A DNA stretch of 64,000 bases from Apodospora peruviana (Eukaryota > Ascomycota > Sordariomycetes > Sordariales > Lasiosphaeriaceae). Below the pieces are notes generated by a model, which saw only the letters and a program-made list of their open reading frames with translations, did no database searches and was not told the origin of the DNA. Positions 1 to 11,643 of the stretch are shown here, in pieces. Position 1 is the first letter of the stretch; the number at the start of each line of letters is the position of its first letter. A program made the position numbers and the translations under genes. The stretch is taken from contig JAUEDM010000003.1 in assembly GCA_033439685.1 (NCBI GenBank), positions 1,084,001 to 1,148,000 on the forward strand, read 5' to 3'.

Positions 1-1282
1 GACACCCGACATTTCGAGATTGAGAGAAACATGGCCACTTTGCAAAAGACACACACCGCCTCCACTGTCCATTGCCCGGATCTGGAGACTATACTCTAGA
101 GCTGGATGCCAAAGGCCTGTGATAGTTCACAACCAGATCCACAGCTGCATGTTGAACTTACTTAAAATATCACGTCAGTCGCCTCGTTTGGTTTTTTGCA
201 GATGATTCAGCGGCCCGGTTGAAGATTGGTGACACAGTGAGACGCATTAGGTAACCATGCCGACGGAGTTTTACGACTGCCCAGATTGGAGAGCTGGGTT
301 TGAATAAGCCTTCACTGAACTAGCTGCACGGTTAATGCTAGTTTCGCTCGGGGCATAGGGAATTTGCCCCTTATTACAAATTGAATTTGTTTTTGTCCCT
401 ATAAACAAGAAGTTCGGCCCGCGCCGACGGACGTCGGCCTCGCTTCCTTGTCCAGTCAGAGTTCCAATATTGCTCACTTACATTAGCTTCGTTTATGGAG
501 TTAGTAACTGTACCGGACTCTACCTCCATATGAAGCAGCCACTAGATTGTACTGGTAGCGTGATTAGATTCTCCCGGGTCATGAATCAGCGAAAAAATAG
601 ATGATATTCTTTGGTGCCTGGCCCTGCAGTAGTCATGCGGGCACATAGCTGTGTACCTAATCACATGGGACCACCAATACCACGAGGGGTGTATGCACAG
701 CCGGAAATCGGAATTTGATCTTGGCTGAGTTTACGGAACAAGGCGTGTAGGATATGAGGCAATGTGGGATATATCGCTTTGTGATATGAAGCGGGTGAAT
801 GCGAGAAATAAGGAAAAGTATACACTTTTGACTTTGGTCTGTCTGAGAAGAAATTTTGAGCCTGTGAGAATCCAAGAGCTCATCAGGACTTTAGAGCATC
901 TGAATCTCGAGCCATGTTGAAAGAACCAGAGATTCAGATGACAAATAGAAATAGACCTTCGATGCTGCTCTTTGCGTTTCTAACCTGTCAAGGCCCCGTT
1001 AGCACTCGTTAGTAGTTAGTCCTGCAATTATACCACTGTCTGGATCTTTACCAAGACGTGACAGCAGCAAAGAGAAGTTGGAATAGATTGAGTGGAGACA
1101 TTGAATTAACAACCACTACCTGGGTGAATATGTGGACATTCGTCAATATCAACAAGAGACAAACATCAAGAATAGACTGAACAACGTCCGAAAGTACACA
1201 ATATCTCCTAGGAATATCTATCTATCCAACGTATCACTCAAAGAAATTGTCCCGAAACCACATCCTCCCCCACCATCTGCAT
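1..1282. other. Intergenic, no gene recognised
   Basis: Only short open frames of at most about 70 codons without recognisable domains are present. The stretch lies downstream (3' side) of the minus-strand gene ending at 1283. I see no tRNA, transposon remnant or tandem repeat in it. Confidence 0.6.
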
Positions 1283-2284
1283 CTAAGCATGTCTGCATTT
1301 AGGATTCCCACCATTCGGCGGCTGATTCGGGTTCATCGTCCCACCCTGCTGCAGCAGAAAGTACCGAAATGCTGTTGATGGGGCCGCCGGCGCCGCAATG
1401 CGTGCGTTGCTGTCCCCAGGACTCCAGATAACAATCGGGTGGACAATCCGGCCATTATCGTCCCTCTCAATGCCGCGGTTGTAGTCGACCCAGACAATAT
1501 TCGTCACCTTGCCGCTGCTCCGTAACGCGGGCAGCTCGTAGTTGGTCCAGACCGAGAGCGGCGCCGGACCAAACGGGTTCGCGTCGGACGCGCCAAAGTA
1601 GTAGACCACGCCCGTGCAGGCTTCGGAAAAGGCCTGCGAGTACCAGCCGTCGGCCGAGTACCTGGCACTGATGTCGCCGCCGCTGTCGCGCAGTTCGTCG
1701 ACATTACAAAAATCCACGCTCGACATGAGGGCGTGATATGTGGCTAGTTCCCTGGGGTCGCCCGCCTGCCCGGCGACGATGCCGGAGCGCGGGGTGGCTC
1801 CGGTGAATGGGTCGACCGTCAACTCCTTGACGTTGCAGTTGTACCACCTGAGGATGGCCTTTTGGGCCTGCGGGCCACTGAGGAGAGGCCCGCCGCCCTT
1901 CTGCCGCAGCCCGGAGTAGAACAGACATGTTCTGGTGGAGGCTAGGGGGTTCATAAAGGTCGAGCTGGAGTCTTTGGGCTTCATGATGTAGGAGAACTCG
2001 AGCGGCGACGGCACGATTGTCTTGCCTTTGGACTGAATTATTTTCAGAGGGTAGTAGGATATCTTTTCGTTGGGGCCGTCAACTCTACGGGTGAGATTGT
2101 GCCGTCCTTCCTCAATGAGGGCGTCGTCGTTGTTGCCGCCATACCAGTCAATGGGAGCTCTGTCGTCCGGATCAATGGCGAGGAGCCCCGGTGCTGCGGT
2201 GACAGAGGTGATCATGGGAGACAGCCCAATGAACGTGGAAATGAGCCATGCTCCAAGGAGCAGAATGGTAGTTGGGAGTGTCAT
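1283..2284 (-). CDS. Secreted protein of unknown function
   Basis: Single-exon gene, 333 aa from the ATG at 2284; the frame extends upstream only through a TTG. The N-terminus is a clear secretory signal: a hydrophobic stretch (ILLLGAWLISTFIGL) ending near a TAA/APG processing site at about residue 31. A basic LTRR pair at about residue 65 could be a Kex2-type site. The mature part has a few Cys (including CLFYSG, CNVDEL and a Cys near the C-terminus) and ends in a Pro/Asn/Gly-rich tail. I do not recognise a family. It is transcribed away from the chitinase at 3568, with about 1.28 kb between the two starts. Its position beside a killer-toxin-like chitinase suggests it may be exported with it; that is inference from context only. 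Confidence 0.7.
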   Translation of the reverse strand: MTLPTTILLLGAWLISTFIGLSPMITSVTAAPGLLAIDPDDRAPIDWYGGNNDDALIEEGRHNLTRRVDGPNEKISYYPLKIIQSKGKTIVPSPLEFSYIMKPKDSSSTFMNPLASTRTCLFYSGLRQKGGGPLLSGPQAQKAILRWYNCNVKELTVDPFTGATPRSGIVAGQAGDPRELATYHALMSSVDFCNVDELRDSGGDISARYSADGWYSQAFSEACTGVVYYFGASDANPFGPAPLSVWTNYELPALRSSGKVTNIVWVDYNRGIERDDNGRIVHPIVIWSPGDSNARIAAPAAPSTAFRYFLLQQGGTMNPNQPPNGGNPKCRHA

Positions 2285-3567
2285 GTTTTGTAGAGACAAT
2301 GGGTTAGACCTGACGGCTAAAGATGGAGAGTCAAGAACGAGCTGTTGGATATGGTCCGGGGAAGAAAACAGACCAACTTATCTAGGGGTTGGGGCCACAG
2401 CTTAAGAACGAAACGAAGACTTTCGAGCAGAACAGTAGGTAGAAGGTTATGCGTTCTCACCATGCGGCCAGCTGGGGTCTGGTAGGCATCTCAGCGGACC
2501 TGAATGATAGCCTTGAGTGAGTATGGCTTAGAGGAAACACCGAAAGGGTACAAAGAAATCCGGGCAATTTCGACTGGCAAGGATCTAGACCGTACCTCAC
2601 ACCATCCCATTCTTCCAATTAAAATTAGATCAGGTAGGTATCCGAGATATCACGAGGCAGCGTCAATAGTCTGTGTCGAGGATGGTCAGCCTGGTGAGGA
2701 TGCGGAACTTGTGATAATTTGCGGCTGATGAGTCTTGCATGTAATGATCGGGGAGTGGAAAGTGAGGCAAGGTTTGAGATCGGACAATGACTACAGACAT
2801 GATCGGAAGTGGCAGCTGTGCAGTAGTTGCTTCTGTTACCGATTGTATCAGGGCAGGTCGTATCCAAGGTTTGCCTTTATTACCCCTGAATACAATAGGG
2901 GCGATATGACCAGGTTGATATTTAAAATTAGTATAAATCTAATTTTCATATCATGGGTCGGTGAAGACCAATACTAGCGTCATGAATGCACGTATTGGTG
3001 GATGGGCGTAGGGAAATGACTACAATATTCAGGAGAATGCTCGGCAAAGCGACCACTTTTGGCTATTCGTAAGGTGAAGTAGCATTGGCTGCAGTAATGA
3101 GGGAGGCTACTGGGGCTGTCAGCATCCAGCCAGCCCAGGTTCAACGACACTTTATCTCCGAGCCGGGCCGAAATAACTCAAGTTATATGGCAACTCGTAA
3201 CAAGAGGCTATTGGTCGTGGTTGCAAACATGTATGTCATCAATATATTGCCAGTCCTGAACTACCTCGTGATGAGGCAATGGCCAGATCTTTGGCAATTC
3301 CCCTTTGTGGACAAGCACCAGGGGAGAGTTTTACATTGAACTTGACAAGCCTTGGACACTCGGCTTCGGCATATGACTTGGTCAATTAACGGGTTTCTAT
3401 CTCAACGATTGTTTCTCTATTCATTCAGAGGGGGAAGACATAAGTAGAATAACATCCACGTCTTTGTCAAGTCCAGCAAAACATCAACTATCAACATTGT
3501 CCAAGTTCTTACCATTTCTTGCCTTGCTACCATCGGGTTTACTCGGCAAAGCATCTCCATACCCAAC
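2285..3567. promoter_or_regulatory. Divergent intergenic region between secreted protein and chitinase
   Basis: This 1.28-kb stretch must hold the promoters of the minus-strand secreted-protein gene and the plus-strand chitinase gene. Short frames inside it have no recognisable domain. No TATA box or operator can be assigned with confidence. Confidence 0.4.
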
Positions 3568-6500
3568 ATGTTGCGGCTTTTGGCCCTGGCTACCTGCCTT
3601 CTAGGGCTCTTGTCCGCCGTGTTTGTCCAGGCCCAGACCTGTTCTCCCGGAAACCCATGCACGATTGGCTGCTGCTCTAACGACGGAGGATTCTGTGGCC
3701 TCGGCCCGGACTTCTGTGCCACCGACAAGTGCAATGCCGCTCTGAGCCTTAACGGGACTTGTCACCAGCTGGCCGAGTGCGATCCCGGCTTCAATCCCGG
3801 CTGGGGCCCGGCCTGGGGTTCCACCTATGTTGCCACGACAACATGCCCCCTGAATGTGTGCTGCAGCAAGTTCGGCTTTTGTGAGTCGAATTCTACACCC
3901 AGTATCAGGTTGAGCCATAAAGACACTAATCTCGATAAAATAGGCGGAACCACCGAAGAATTCTGTGGCACATCCACCGTCACGCAACCGTCCTGCTCAG
4001 GTAGTTCCGCCACCGGACGAACGGTGGGCTATTATGAGGGATGGGCACTCTCACGGTCGTGCGATGCGATGACTCCGGAGCAGGTTAGCTACATCAACAT
4101 CTTCAACATGATTGAAATTTTGTTGAGAACAAAAGCTGACAATGAATCACGCAGATCGCCATTGGAGCATATACACACCTGATATACGGGTTCCTATCTA
4201 TCGACCCCAACACCTTCGCCGTCATCCCCGAAGACCCCAGCGAACTGCCCCTCTTATCCCGGTTCACAGCCCTCAAAAGACTAAAGCCGGGTCTGCAGAC
4301 GTGGTTGTCCATCGGCGGGTGGTCTTTCAACGATCCTGGCCCGACAGCGGCGACCTTTTCCCAGCTTGTGGGCTCGACAACGGCTCAGACGGCATTCTTC
4401 TCATCTCTGCTCTCTTTCATGCAACAGTACAGCTTTGACGGCGTCGATATTGACTGGTGAGTTTCTAGCTTTGTACTTGTACAGGTATGATTCTGACTCT
4501 CCTTGTATCGCAGGGAGTATCCCACCACCCCCGATCGCAGCGGTAGCCCTGCAGACTACGTCAACCTGGCCACCTTCATCGGGAAACTGCGCACCCAGCT
4601 CAATACTAAGGGGTACGGACTGTCAATGACTCTGCCAAGCTCGTATTGGTACATGCGTGGGTTTGACATCGCAAGCCTTGCAACTCACATCGACTGGGTA
4701 GGTATATATATATATATAAAGATACATGTCTGCACAGGATACTAACGCGAATTACCTTGACTAGTTCAATGTCATGACTTACGACCTCCACGGCACATGG
4801 GACGCCATCGACCCCTGGATCGGAAACATCATGTTGGCGCATACCAACCTGACCGAGATTCGCCAGACAATGGACCTGATGTGGAGAAACAATATTCCGC
4901 CGGCCAAGATCAACTTGGGCATGGGCTTCTACGGGAGAAGTGTGAAACCCTCCCTCCACTAGTTCTCAGTCCGCGTCCTCTAACAGTCATTTCAGGCTTC
5001 ACCGCATCAGACCCCAATTGTAAAAGAAGCGGATGCCCCTTTTCTGGAGGCGGTCTCCCAGGCCAGTGCACGCAGTCCGAAGGCACGCTCTCCTACTCCG
5101 AAATCGAGCGGATCATCAAATCTTCCGGCGCCAGCGTCATCCTCGACACCGAGGCGGCTGTCAAGATCGTCACTTGGAACTCGAACCAGTGGGTCAGCTA
5201 CGACGACGCCGACACCTTCGCCATGAAGATGGCCTACGCCAATTCGGAGTGTCTCGGCGGGACCATGGTCTGGGCTGTGAGTCTGGACATGGATGGCTCC
5301 GCGGTCGCCGGGCTGACGGGAACCAGCTCAGGCAATCTGTTCCCCGGGTCAGACGGCTCGACCGGTAATTCGGGTGTCGTCTATTTTCCCCCAAGCATCT
5401 GGAGTAACCCGGCTGCATCGCCAGTCAAATGCATGCCGCCGTGCACCATCGTCCTGCCGCCCTCACCCATTCAACCAACGGTGGTCAACTGGCCGCACAT
5501 CACGACGGGAATTACGGTTAGCGGCGGGGGCACGTCGACGACGACGATCACCGTGCCGCCGTTCACGGTCAGCTCGGTATCGTTCTGGCCTGTTACGATT
5601 GCGAGCGGCGCTGCCTCGAGCGCGGTGATCACGGCGAAACAGAGTGTGTTGCCACCGTCGCCGGTTGTTATCAGTTTGCCCGGCTCGCAGACACTCGTGC
5701 CGACGTGGAGCGGCACCTACACGGTTAGCGGGATGCCGGTGCAGACGCCCAGCGACGCGCAACCCGGGACGGTGGCCGGCTGCACGGCATGGTACCAGAC
5801 GCAGTCGGGCGACGGGTGCGCGTCGATCGCGTCCATGTTTGGAATCTCGGTGACCGATTTCACGCACTGGAACCCCGTGGTCAAGAACGACTGCTCGAAT
5901 CTGTGGCTCGGGCAGGATTACTGTATGTCCATCTTCAACCCCCATCATCTTCCAACGATAACTAACCTGCAGAGCGGAAAAAAAAAAAAAGGCGTCGGCG
6001 GTCCCCAAGGAGCCGTCCCCACGCCCAACCCCATCGTCGGCGGCAACCCAAGCAACTGCCAGCAGTGGTACCAGGCCGTGTCGGGCGACACCTGCACCAG
6101 CATCACGGGCAAGTTCCACCTCAGCAACACCGACTTCTACAACCTCAACCAAGGATCAGGCATCAACTGCGCCAACGGGATCCTGTTGGGGTACCACTAC
6201 TGCGTGTCGGCACAGAAGACGGCCGGCGTCGGGGGGATCCAGACCCCCGTGTTCGGGCCCAGCTCCCATGGCGTGACCATCCAGCCGATGGCCACCGTCT
6301 CGGTCACGTTTGGTGCCGGTATGTCGCCCAAGGTCACCTACACGGCTGGCCCGCCGAACGGGGTGGCTACCACCACACCGTTTTCTCCCGGTGCGTCGGG
6401 GACGAATGGCCAGGAGCCACCTGGGTGTTCGGGCTGTGGCTCCACCGGGTGCCGGCTTTTTGGCTGTGGCGGGCACTGTGGTCTGTTTGGTTGCGATGGG

Positions 6501-7695
6501 GGTTGTGGTCTTGGTTTCTGCGGTGGAGGGTGTGGACTTGGTGGATGTGGTCCTGGATGCGGGCCTGGCGCCTGTGTGAACCCTGGTGGTAGGTTTTCTC
6601 CTCCCCCCACCCCCCCCCCCCCCAAAAAAAAAAAAAAAAAAAAAAGGCTTTTCTGCGTGTCGTGTGAGCTTACGTGTTTTGTTCTCGAAATAGGTGGCGG
6701 CGGCTCTCTGGCTCCTCCCGTAGGAGGCGGAGGGGGTGATGGTGATGACAACTGCGCTGAACCGGAGTCGGCAGCGCATTGTACCAAGACAGTGTTTTCG
6801 CCCGGAACATCGACGGAGGCAAGTTGTCTTCTTTCATTCTCTTTGCCCAGTTAGATCATCTAAGAATGACCTCCTAACGCTTATATCCATGTAAACAGAT
6901 CGACTGCGAGACCGTCACAGGATGCTCCGTCACGGCATCCACAACGACCACGACCGTCAACGCCGTATGCACCGTCGGGACCGACGACCTCGGGCTCGGC
7001 CCGGACTTCAGCACAGACGACACCAACGTGGACGACCCCGACGCGGCCGACATCACCGCGGTCAGCGCCCACGTGACCGTGACGGTGTCCTTCTACCCGG
7101 GGGGCGTGGCGGCGTCCGTGTTTGGAACAACTGCCACCTTCGATCTTGGGCATGCTACCAGTACCATAAACACGGGCAATGGTACGATAAACACGAGCAA
7201 TGGCACGGCTGTGACGGGGACACCGTCGCCATCTCCCAACAGCTGCCCGCTGGGCTTTGCTAATCCCAACGACTGCGTGGCTCTGATCGATGCCGACGCC
7301 AACCTGCCTCCAAACAACCGGCTTACACGGCCATCCAACTGCTATAGCGCCACGTCGAGCGACGGTAAGTTTTGGGAGTGGTGCGAAGTGACGTGGCAGA
7401 ACACCTGCCAGATCAGCATCGCGTGGGAGAATCCTGCCAATCCATTGTGAGTTCCGTTTCTGATTGTAGCTGCTGTTTGGTGTTTGAAGAATTGAACTTG
7501 GAACTGACTGACCAAACCCACAGCTCGACTAATGTGTGGCCACTGGTGTCTAAGTTCAACGCGCATGTCGGCGATGTATGGGCGACGGCGGCCGGTTGTT
7601 TTACGGGCATGAAGTCGTATCTTGACACTGATATTGGCCTGCCCTACTATATTTGTATTAAACGGTACGGGTATAACTGCTGGATCTCTCCTTGA
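3568..7695 (+). CDS. Secreted GH18 chitinase with hevein-like and two LysM domains (killer-toxin-like, subgroup C)
   Basis: Ten exons: 3568-3880, 3944-4083, 4155-4456, 4514-4697, 4765-4939, 4996-5922, 5992-6588, 6694-6818, 6899-7446, 7524-7695. They close in frame to 1160 aa. Order: signal peptide (1-22); two Cys-rich hevein-like chitin-binding units (about 24-125); GH18 domain with FDGVDIDWE, the catalytic acid being Glu253 at the start of exon 4; LysM1 (about 632-682) and LysM2 (about 702-752), each with paired Cys; a Cys/Gly-rich repeat (about 823-877); and a C-terminal domain with Thr-rich and Cys-rich parts. GH18 enzymes cut chitin by substrate-assisted catalysis. This hevein/LysM/GH18 layout is that of fungal subgroup C chitinases, related to the Kluyveromyces lactis zymocin alpha/beta subunit. 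Homopolymer runs (A at 5980-5990; C then A at 6610-6645) fall in introns. The intron 6819-6898 has a GC donor. Splice sites are read by eye. Confidence 0.85.
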
Positions 7696-8002
7696 GATGG
7701 CAAGAGTTTTGAACGAGAGTATCTCTGATCCAGATAGTCTCTCTCGTCTCTTTTGTATTGATATGTTGCTTCCACCGAACCCTGTCGCCTTACCCGATTA
7801 TAGAGGTGTGTTGATCATTATTATGCTTAAGATTCCTTCCAAAACAAAACAATGAAACTCATTCCAAACAGGAAGAAACTCCTATTCGAGCTACATTAAT
7901 TACTCTTCTCCTAATCTCCATTCCCATTTGCTCTCGAATCCCATTTCTGCGCCTTCTCTCGTTTTCAAGCCAGCTTCTTTGGGGGAAAAAAGTGGTCAAT
8001 AT
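7696..8002. other. Short convergent intergenic region
   Basis: AT-rich 3' flank between the end of the plus-strand chitinase and the end of the minus-strand small pseudogene. No gene is seen; it presumably carries both 3' UTRs. Confidence 0.5.
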
Positions 8003-8266
8003 TCAATAGGTGCGGAGGTAGTTGGCAACGAACTTCTTGCCAAGGTCAGACACCTGCCCGGCGACGTCTCCAGCACCCGACGACATGGCCAGCGTCTTGG
8101 CCCACTCGGCGGCGTTGCCCTTGGACACGTTCTTGGCACGGACGATGTAATAGTTGGCCGTCCTGGTTTTCTGCATCTGTGCCCACTCGACCTGTCGCAT
8201 TGCCTGCTCAGATTCCGCCGTTTAAGCAGGGATGGAGAGGATGATGCCGGCCTCGGTGAAAGACAT
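8003..8266 (-). pseudogene. Small (87-codon) gene interrupted by one in-frame TAA
   Basis: On the minus strand an ATG at 8266, in an A-rich start context, opens a frame of 14 codons that meets TAA at 8222-8224. The same frame then continues uninterrupted for 72 codons to a stop at 8003. The part after the stop starts with Gln/Met-rich helix-like sequence (TAESEQAMRQVEWAQ) and looks like coding sequence: amphipathic, with Lys and Ala. A TAA could arise from CAA by a C-to-T change at a CpA step, the RIP-preferred site. No family is recognised. It lies between the chitinase and the 753-aa helical protein, so it may be a lost third component of the locus. Alternatives are readthrough, a sequencing error, or a real start at the internal ATG at 8200. 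Confidence 0.5.
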
Positions 8267-8789
8267 TTTTGGAAGAGTGGTCAGAAGAGGTTGGATGCTT
8301 GCAATACTCGATGCGGTTTGGTGGAGATGGAGGGAGACCAGAAGCGAGGAGAGTGAGATGGTCTTGTCTGTCGGTAATTTCTCTTTGGGCAATCACGCCG
8401 GCCTTTACATCAAAATTCGGGAGCCTATCCGCCTCTATTGAACCTAACTAATCGACACGCATCAATTGAGAGGCCTGATCCATTCCGTTATAGAGAGACT
8501 CAGCTATACCTATGCATGCTCGTTGACTGACTATTTAGGCCGCTAAGCTGTCTTTGGGAGGCCAGCTGGTGCCGAATTTATTTCAGCCAGCCACTGGCCC
8601 TACGGACTCTTCTGGCCCAAGCCTCCATCCTGCACTTCAATAAGCCACTGATTCCTCCCATCGTTGTTGACAATCTGATACACTTAAGAAGCATTACACC
8701 ACCTAGTTGCACTGCCTTTCAAGCACAACCTCCACACAGAAAACCACCCACCCGACACGACCCCACGAGCTCCTCGCAAATCTCTCAAA
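8267..8789. promoter_or_regulatory. Divergent intergenic region, small gene and 753-aa gene
   Basis: This 0.5-kb region lies between the start of the minus-strand small gene and the plus-strand ATG at 8790. It probably holds both promoters. No specific site is recognised. Confidence 0.35.
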
Positions 8790-11643
8790 ATGCCTTCTGA
8801 CGATAAGGATCTCCGGGTCATCCTCGAGGCAAAGGAGAAGCGTGACTTTGCCCCCAATGTGACTAGCCAGATCATCGTGGAGATGAAGAGCAGCTTGCTC
8901 TTCCAGTTCAGCTGGGAGGAATTGCTCCAGTCTGCCCCAACCGCCATCTCGAGCATGGGAGCATGTTTTATCGCCAGTTCCAGCAAAAAGGCGACCCTTC
9001 CTCTGACACCGCCTAGTGACAAAGGATTTCAGTATCTGAAGTAGGTCCGAGTCTTGATCCAGAGAAGCGCGCTGGTTTTGTCTTTGTCTCGTGAGCTCAC
9101 AAATCTTCCTCAGGTACCCGTCGGTCCAGGCCAACCTGGTTGAATGCACGAACCTTGGTCGCTATGCTTTCCTCGAAGCTGAGAACGGAATGGGTGTCAT
9201 TCAATTGACATCCAAGGCCATGAATGCAAAGGTGGGGACATGTCCAAGAGTATCGCGGTGTGTGAAGGTCGTTAACGTCACGCTGCACAGATCAACGATA
9301 TCGTCGGCTCCCTTGGTGACCCTATGTTGGCCAAGAAGCTATTGCGCCCCCAGCTTGGTTTGCTCAACGGTGGCGCAAGGAAGTGTTACGACGTCGCGGT
9401 AGCCATGGACAAGAAATTCGAATCATGGCTCTTGTATGTCTGCGAGATGCATGCCGCCTGCGTTCAACAGGAGGTCACCACCCGTGACGCGCTTCTCAGC
9501 AACCAAATCTGTTTTGCAGCCGAGCAGACCCGTCTCGATTATCAGAAGGAGACGGCACAGGAGGCCAGAAAAGCGGCCGACTTGGTTGCCAAGCAAGTTG
9601 ATTTGGCGGCTGATGCTTTCAAGCAGGCGTCTGAGGAGTTCCCCTCTGGGTGAGGTGCCCTTCTCAAAAAAGCCTCCATATTGAGCAAGCTTACTGACAA
9701 GAAACCAGATGGGACTTGATGGGGCAGCAGATTGTGAGTGACTTGGCTGGCGCTGTAAATACGGCTCTCAACGCCGCCATGCTGGCCCTGCTCGACAACC
9801 TAAACCCCATCGCCCAGCCTAAGGCCGTTGTCGGTGGATTTGTCAACGGAGGTGACAAGGGCGCCCCGAGCAACATCACTCCGGGCCAGTCGACCAACAC
9901 GCAGAACGGCGTGCCCAAACAGACCACGGATCCTGCATACGTCGAGATTCAGAAGCTCGCCACTTTGCTGGCTGCTCTCCGAGTCATCATCTCGGGCCAG
10001 AGCTCCACCGGCGGCATTGACTGGGAGAAGGCAAAGTCAAGCATTAAATTCATCAGCTCCATGCTTAGGTACTCCAACAAGCAGTTCTCTTCAGTTGCTA
10101 CGTCTGCCGAGCCCAGCATTACGCTAAGTCAAATTCTCGCGACTGCGTCCACAGTGCGTCATATTGCACTCCTCCCCACCAAAAAAACTAGATCTAGGCA
10201 TGACCTGACTGTTGTTTGACTAGGTTGCCGCCGGGATTGAAGCCGAAGTCAACAAGTCCAAGAGCGTCAACTGGACCTCCCTGCACGAAGACTCGCAGCA
10301 AGTCCAGACCTGGCAGGCCGATTTTGCCGCCCAGTACCGTGAGGCCAACACGCTCCTGGCAACAGCCAAGAGCATCCCGGGCACCGCTGCAAATGGGGTT
10401 CGTTTGCCTTTGCCTTCCCCGTGTTACGACTCTAATAAACAACAACACTAATTTCTGGAGAGGACAGGTCCGCCTTATGGCTGCTCAGGACCCCCCTCCC
10501 GTCCAGACGGCGCAGATCAACGCCAAGACGACCCAGGTCCAAGCCGTGCTCGAGTCGGCAAAGAACTCGCTGTCGACGACGCAGCAGATGCTCACCACGG
10601 CGCAGGAGAACTATACCAAGACTACGGGCATGGTGCTGGAGCAGCAGAACAAGCTCCGCGACATTCAGGCCATCTTGACCAAGCTCACGGCAGGGAATAT
10701 CTCTTTGGTAAGATACTTATCTCACCCCTCCCCCCCCCGTTTTCCAACCACCTAATTACCGCATGTCTGTGTAAAGACTGTTATACAGGGGTCAAGGGTG
10801 GTTCACTAACTTGGACACTTGCCCAGGACGAGATCAAGCGCATTCTGATCGAGTGCATCAAGCTCATCATCATCCTCAAGCAGCAAGTCAGCAATCTAGT
10901 CCGCTTCTTCAAAGCCATGGTCTCGGCTGTCGATATCTGCGTCAAGTCTTACGTCGAACCCTTTCTCGAGACCGTCAAAGCAATCGGTGCCAACGACGGC
11001 AATGACCCGTATGAGAAGCTCAAGATCGGTGACATTACATTGACCGACCTCCAGCGCTCTGTATGTCCCCATACTACCTACTTTTCCCCTCTCCCTTCTA
11101 ACCTGCCACCCCCAATCCAGAACATTTACAGTATAGCCGTGACCCTGCGCTCCTACTTCAGCATCTTCGGTGACATCGCCAAGATGTGGGTCGACCTGTC
11201 CAAGGAAAGCGTGATGCCCGGTCTTAGCCTGTGCGACGACATCTCTCAGACCGTCGAGGGTCCCTGGGCCAACGAGGCCGAGGTGAAGAAGCGCGTGACG
11301 ACGCTGTACGATTGGTCGCGAAAGGCCTCCGAGCGCGTCGCCCAAGTCATGCGCGACAAGCAGGCTGAAACCCTGGACAGCATGGAGTCGCGCATCCAGG
11401 AGGTCAAGGACACGACCTCACGGATCGAGCCGCCGGCGGCTGAGATAGCCAAAGCTATCGAGGCCGGTATAGAGGTCACCAGAGCGGCGGCAACCAAGAG
11501 TATTGAGGCTAGGGCCACGACTTCGGCTTTGAGTCGGTTTGGTGAGTTTTCCTTTTTCCTTTTTCCTTCAGTCTTCTTCTCCTTCGTGCCCTGCAATGCT
11601 GACAAGTCGAATATTTATCATAGCCATTGCGGACGACGAGTAG
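8790..11643 (+). CDS. 753-aa predicted all-helical protein, function unknown (possible alpha-pore-forming-type)
   Basis: Nine exons: 8790-9040, 9114-9231, 9291-9649, 9709-10153, 10224-10397, 10468-10707, 10827-11060, 11121-11541, 11624-11643. All introns are GT..AG and the frame closes to 753 aa. There is no signal peptide. The sequence is rich in Ala, Gln, Lys and Glu with long heptad-like helices: around residues 190-245 (KETAQEARKAADLVAKQVDL), 385-430 (TAQINAKTTQVQAVLESAKN) and 600-720. Two more hydrophobic segments occur, one near residue 250-275 (VSDLAGAVNTALNAAMLALL) and one near 470-490 (ILIECIKLIIILKQQV). Long amphipathic helices around a hydrophobic hairpin recall alpha-pore-forming proteins of the HBL/Cry6/ClyA type. 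That is a structural impression, not a match. Its place beside a killer-toxin-like chitinase supports a role as cargo or partner, by inference only. Confidence 0.7.

Noticed and set aside
5463..6152. Minus-strand 229-codon frame in the chitinase gene
   Set aside because: GC-rich shadow antisense to the GH18/LysM coding exons; composition is Arg/Gly/Val-rich without domain signal.
6156..6779. Minus-strand frames with Phe and Gly runs
   Set aside because: Products of the intronic poly-A/poly-C runs read on the opposite strand of the chitinase gene.
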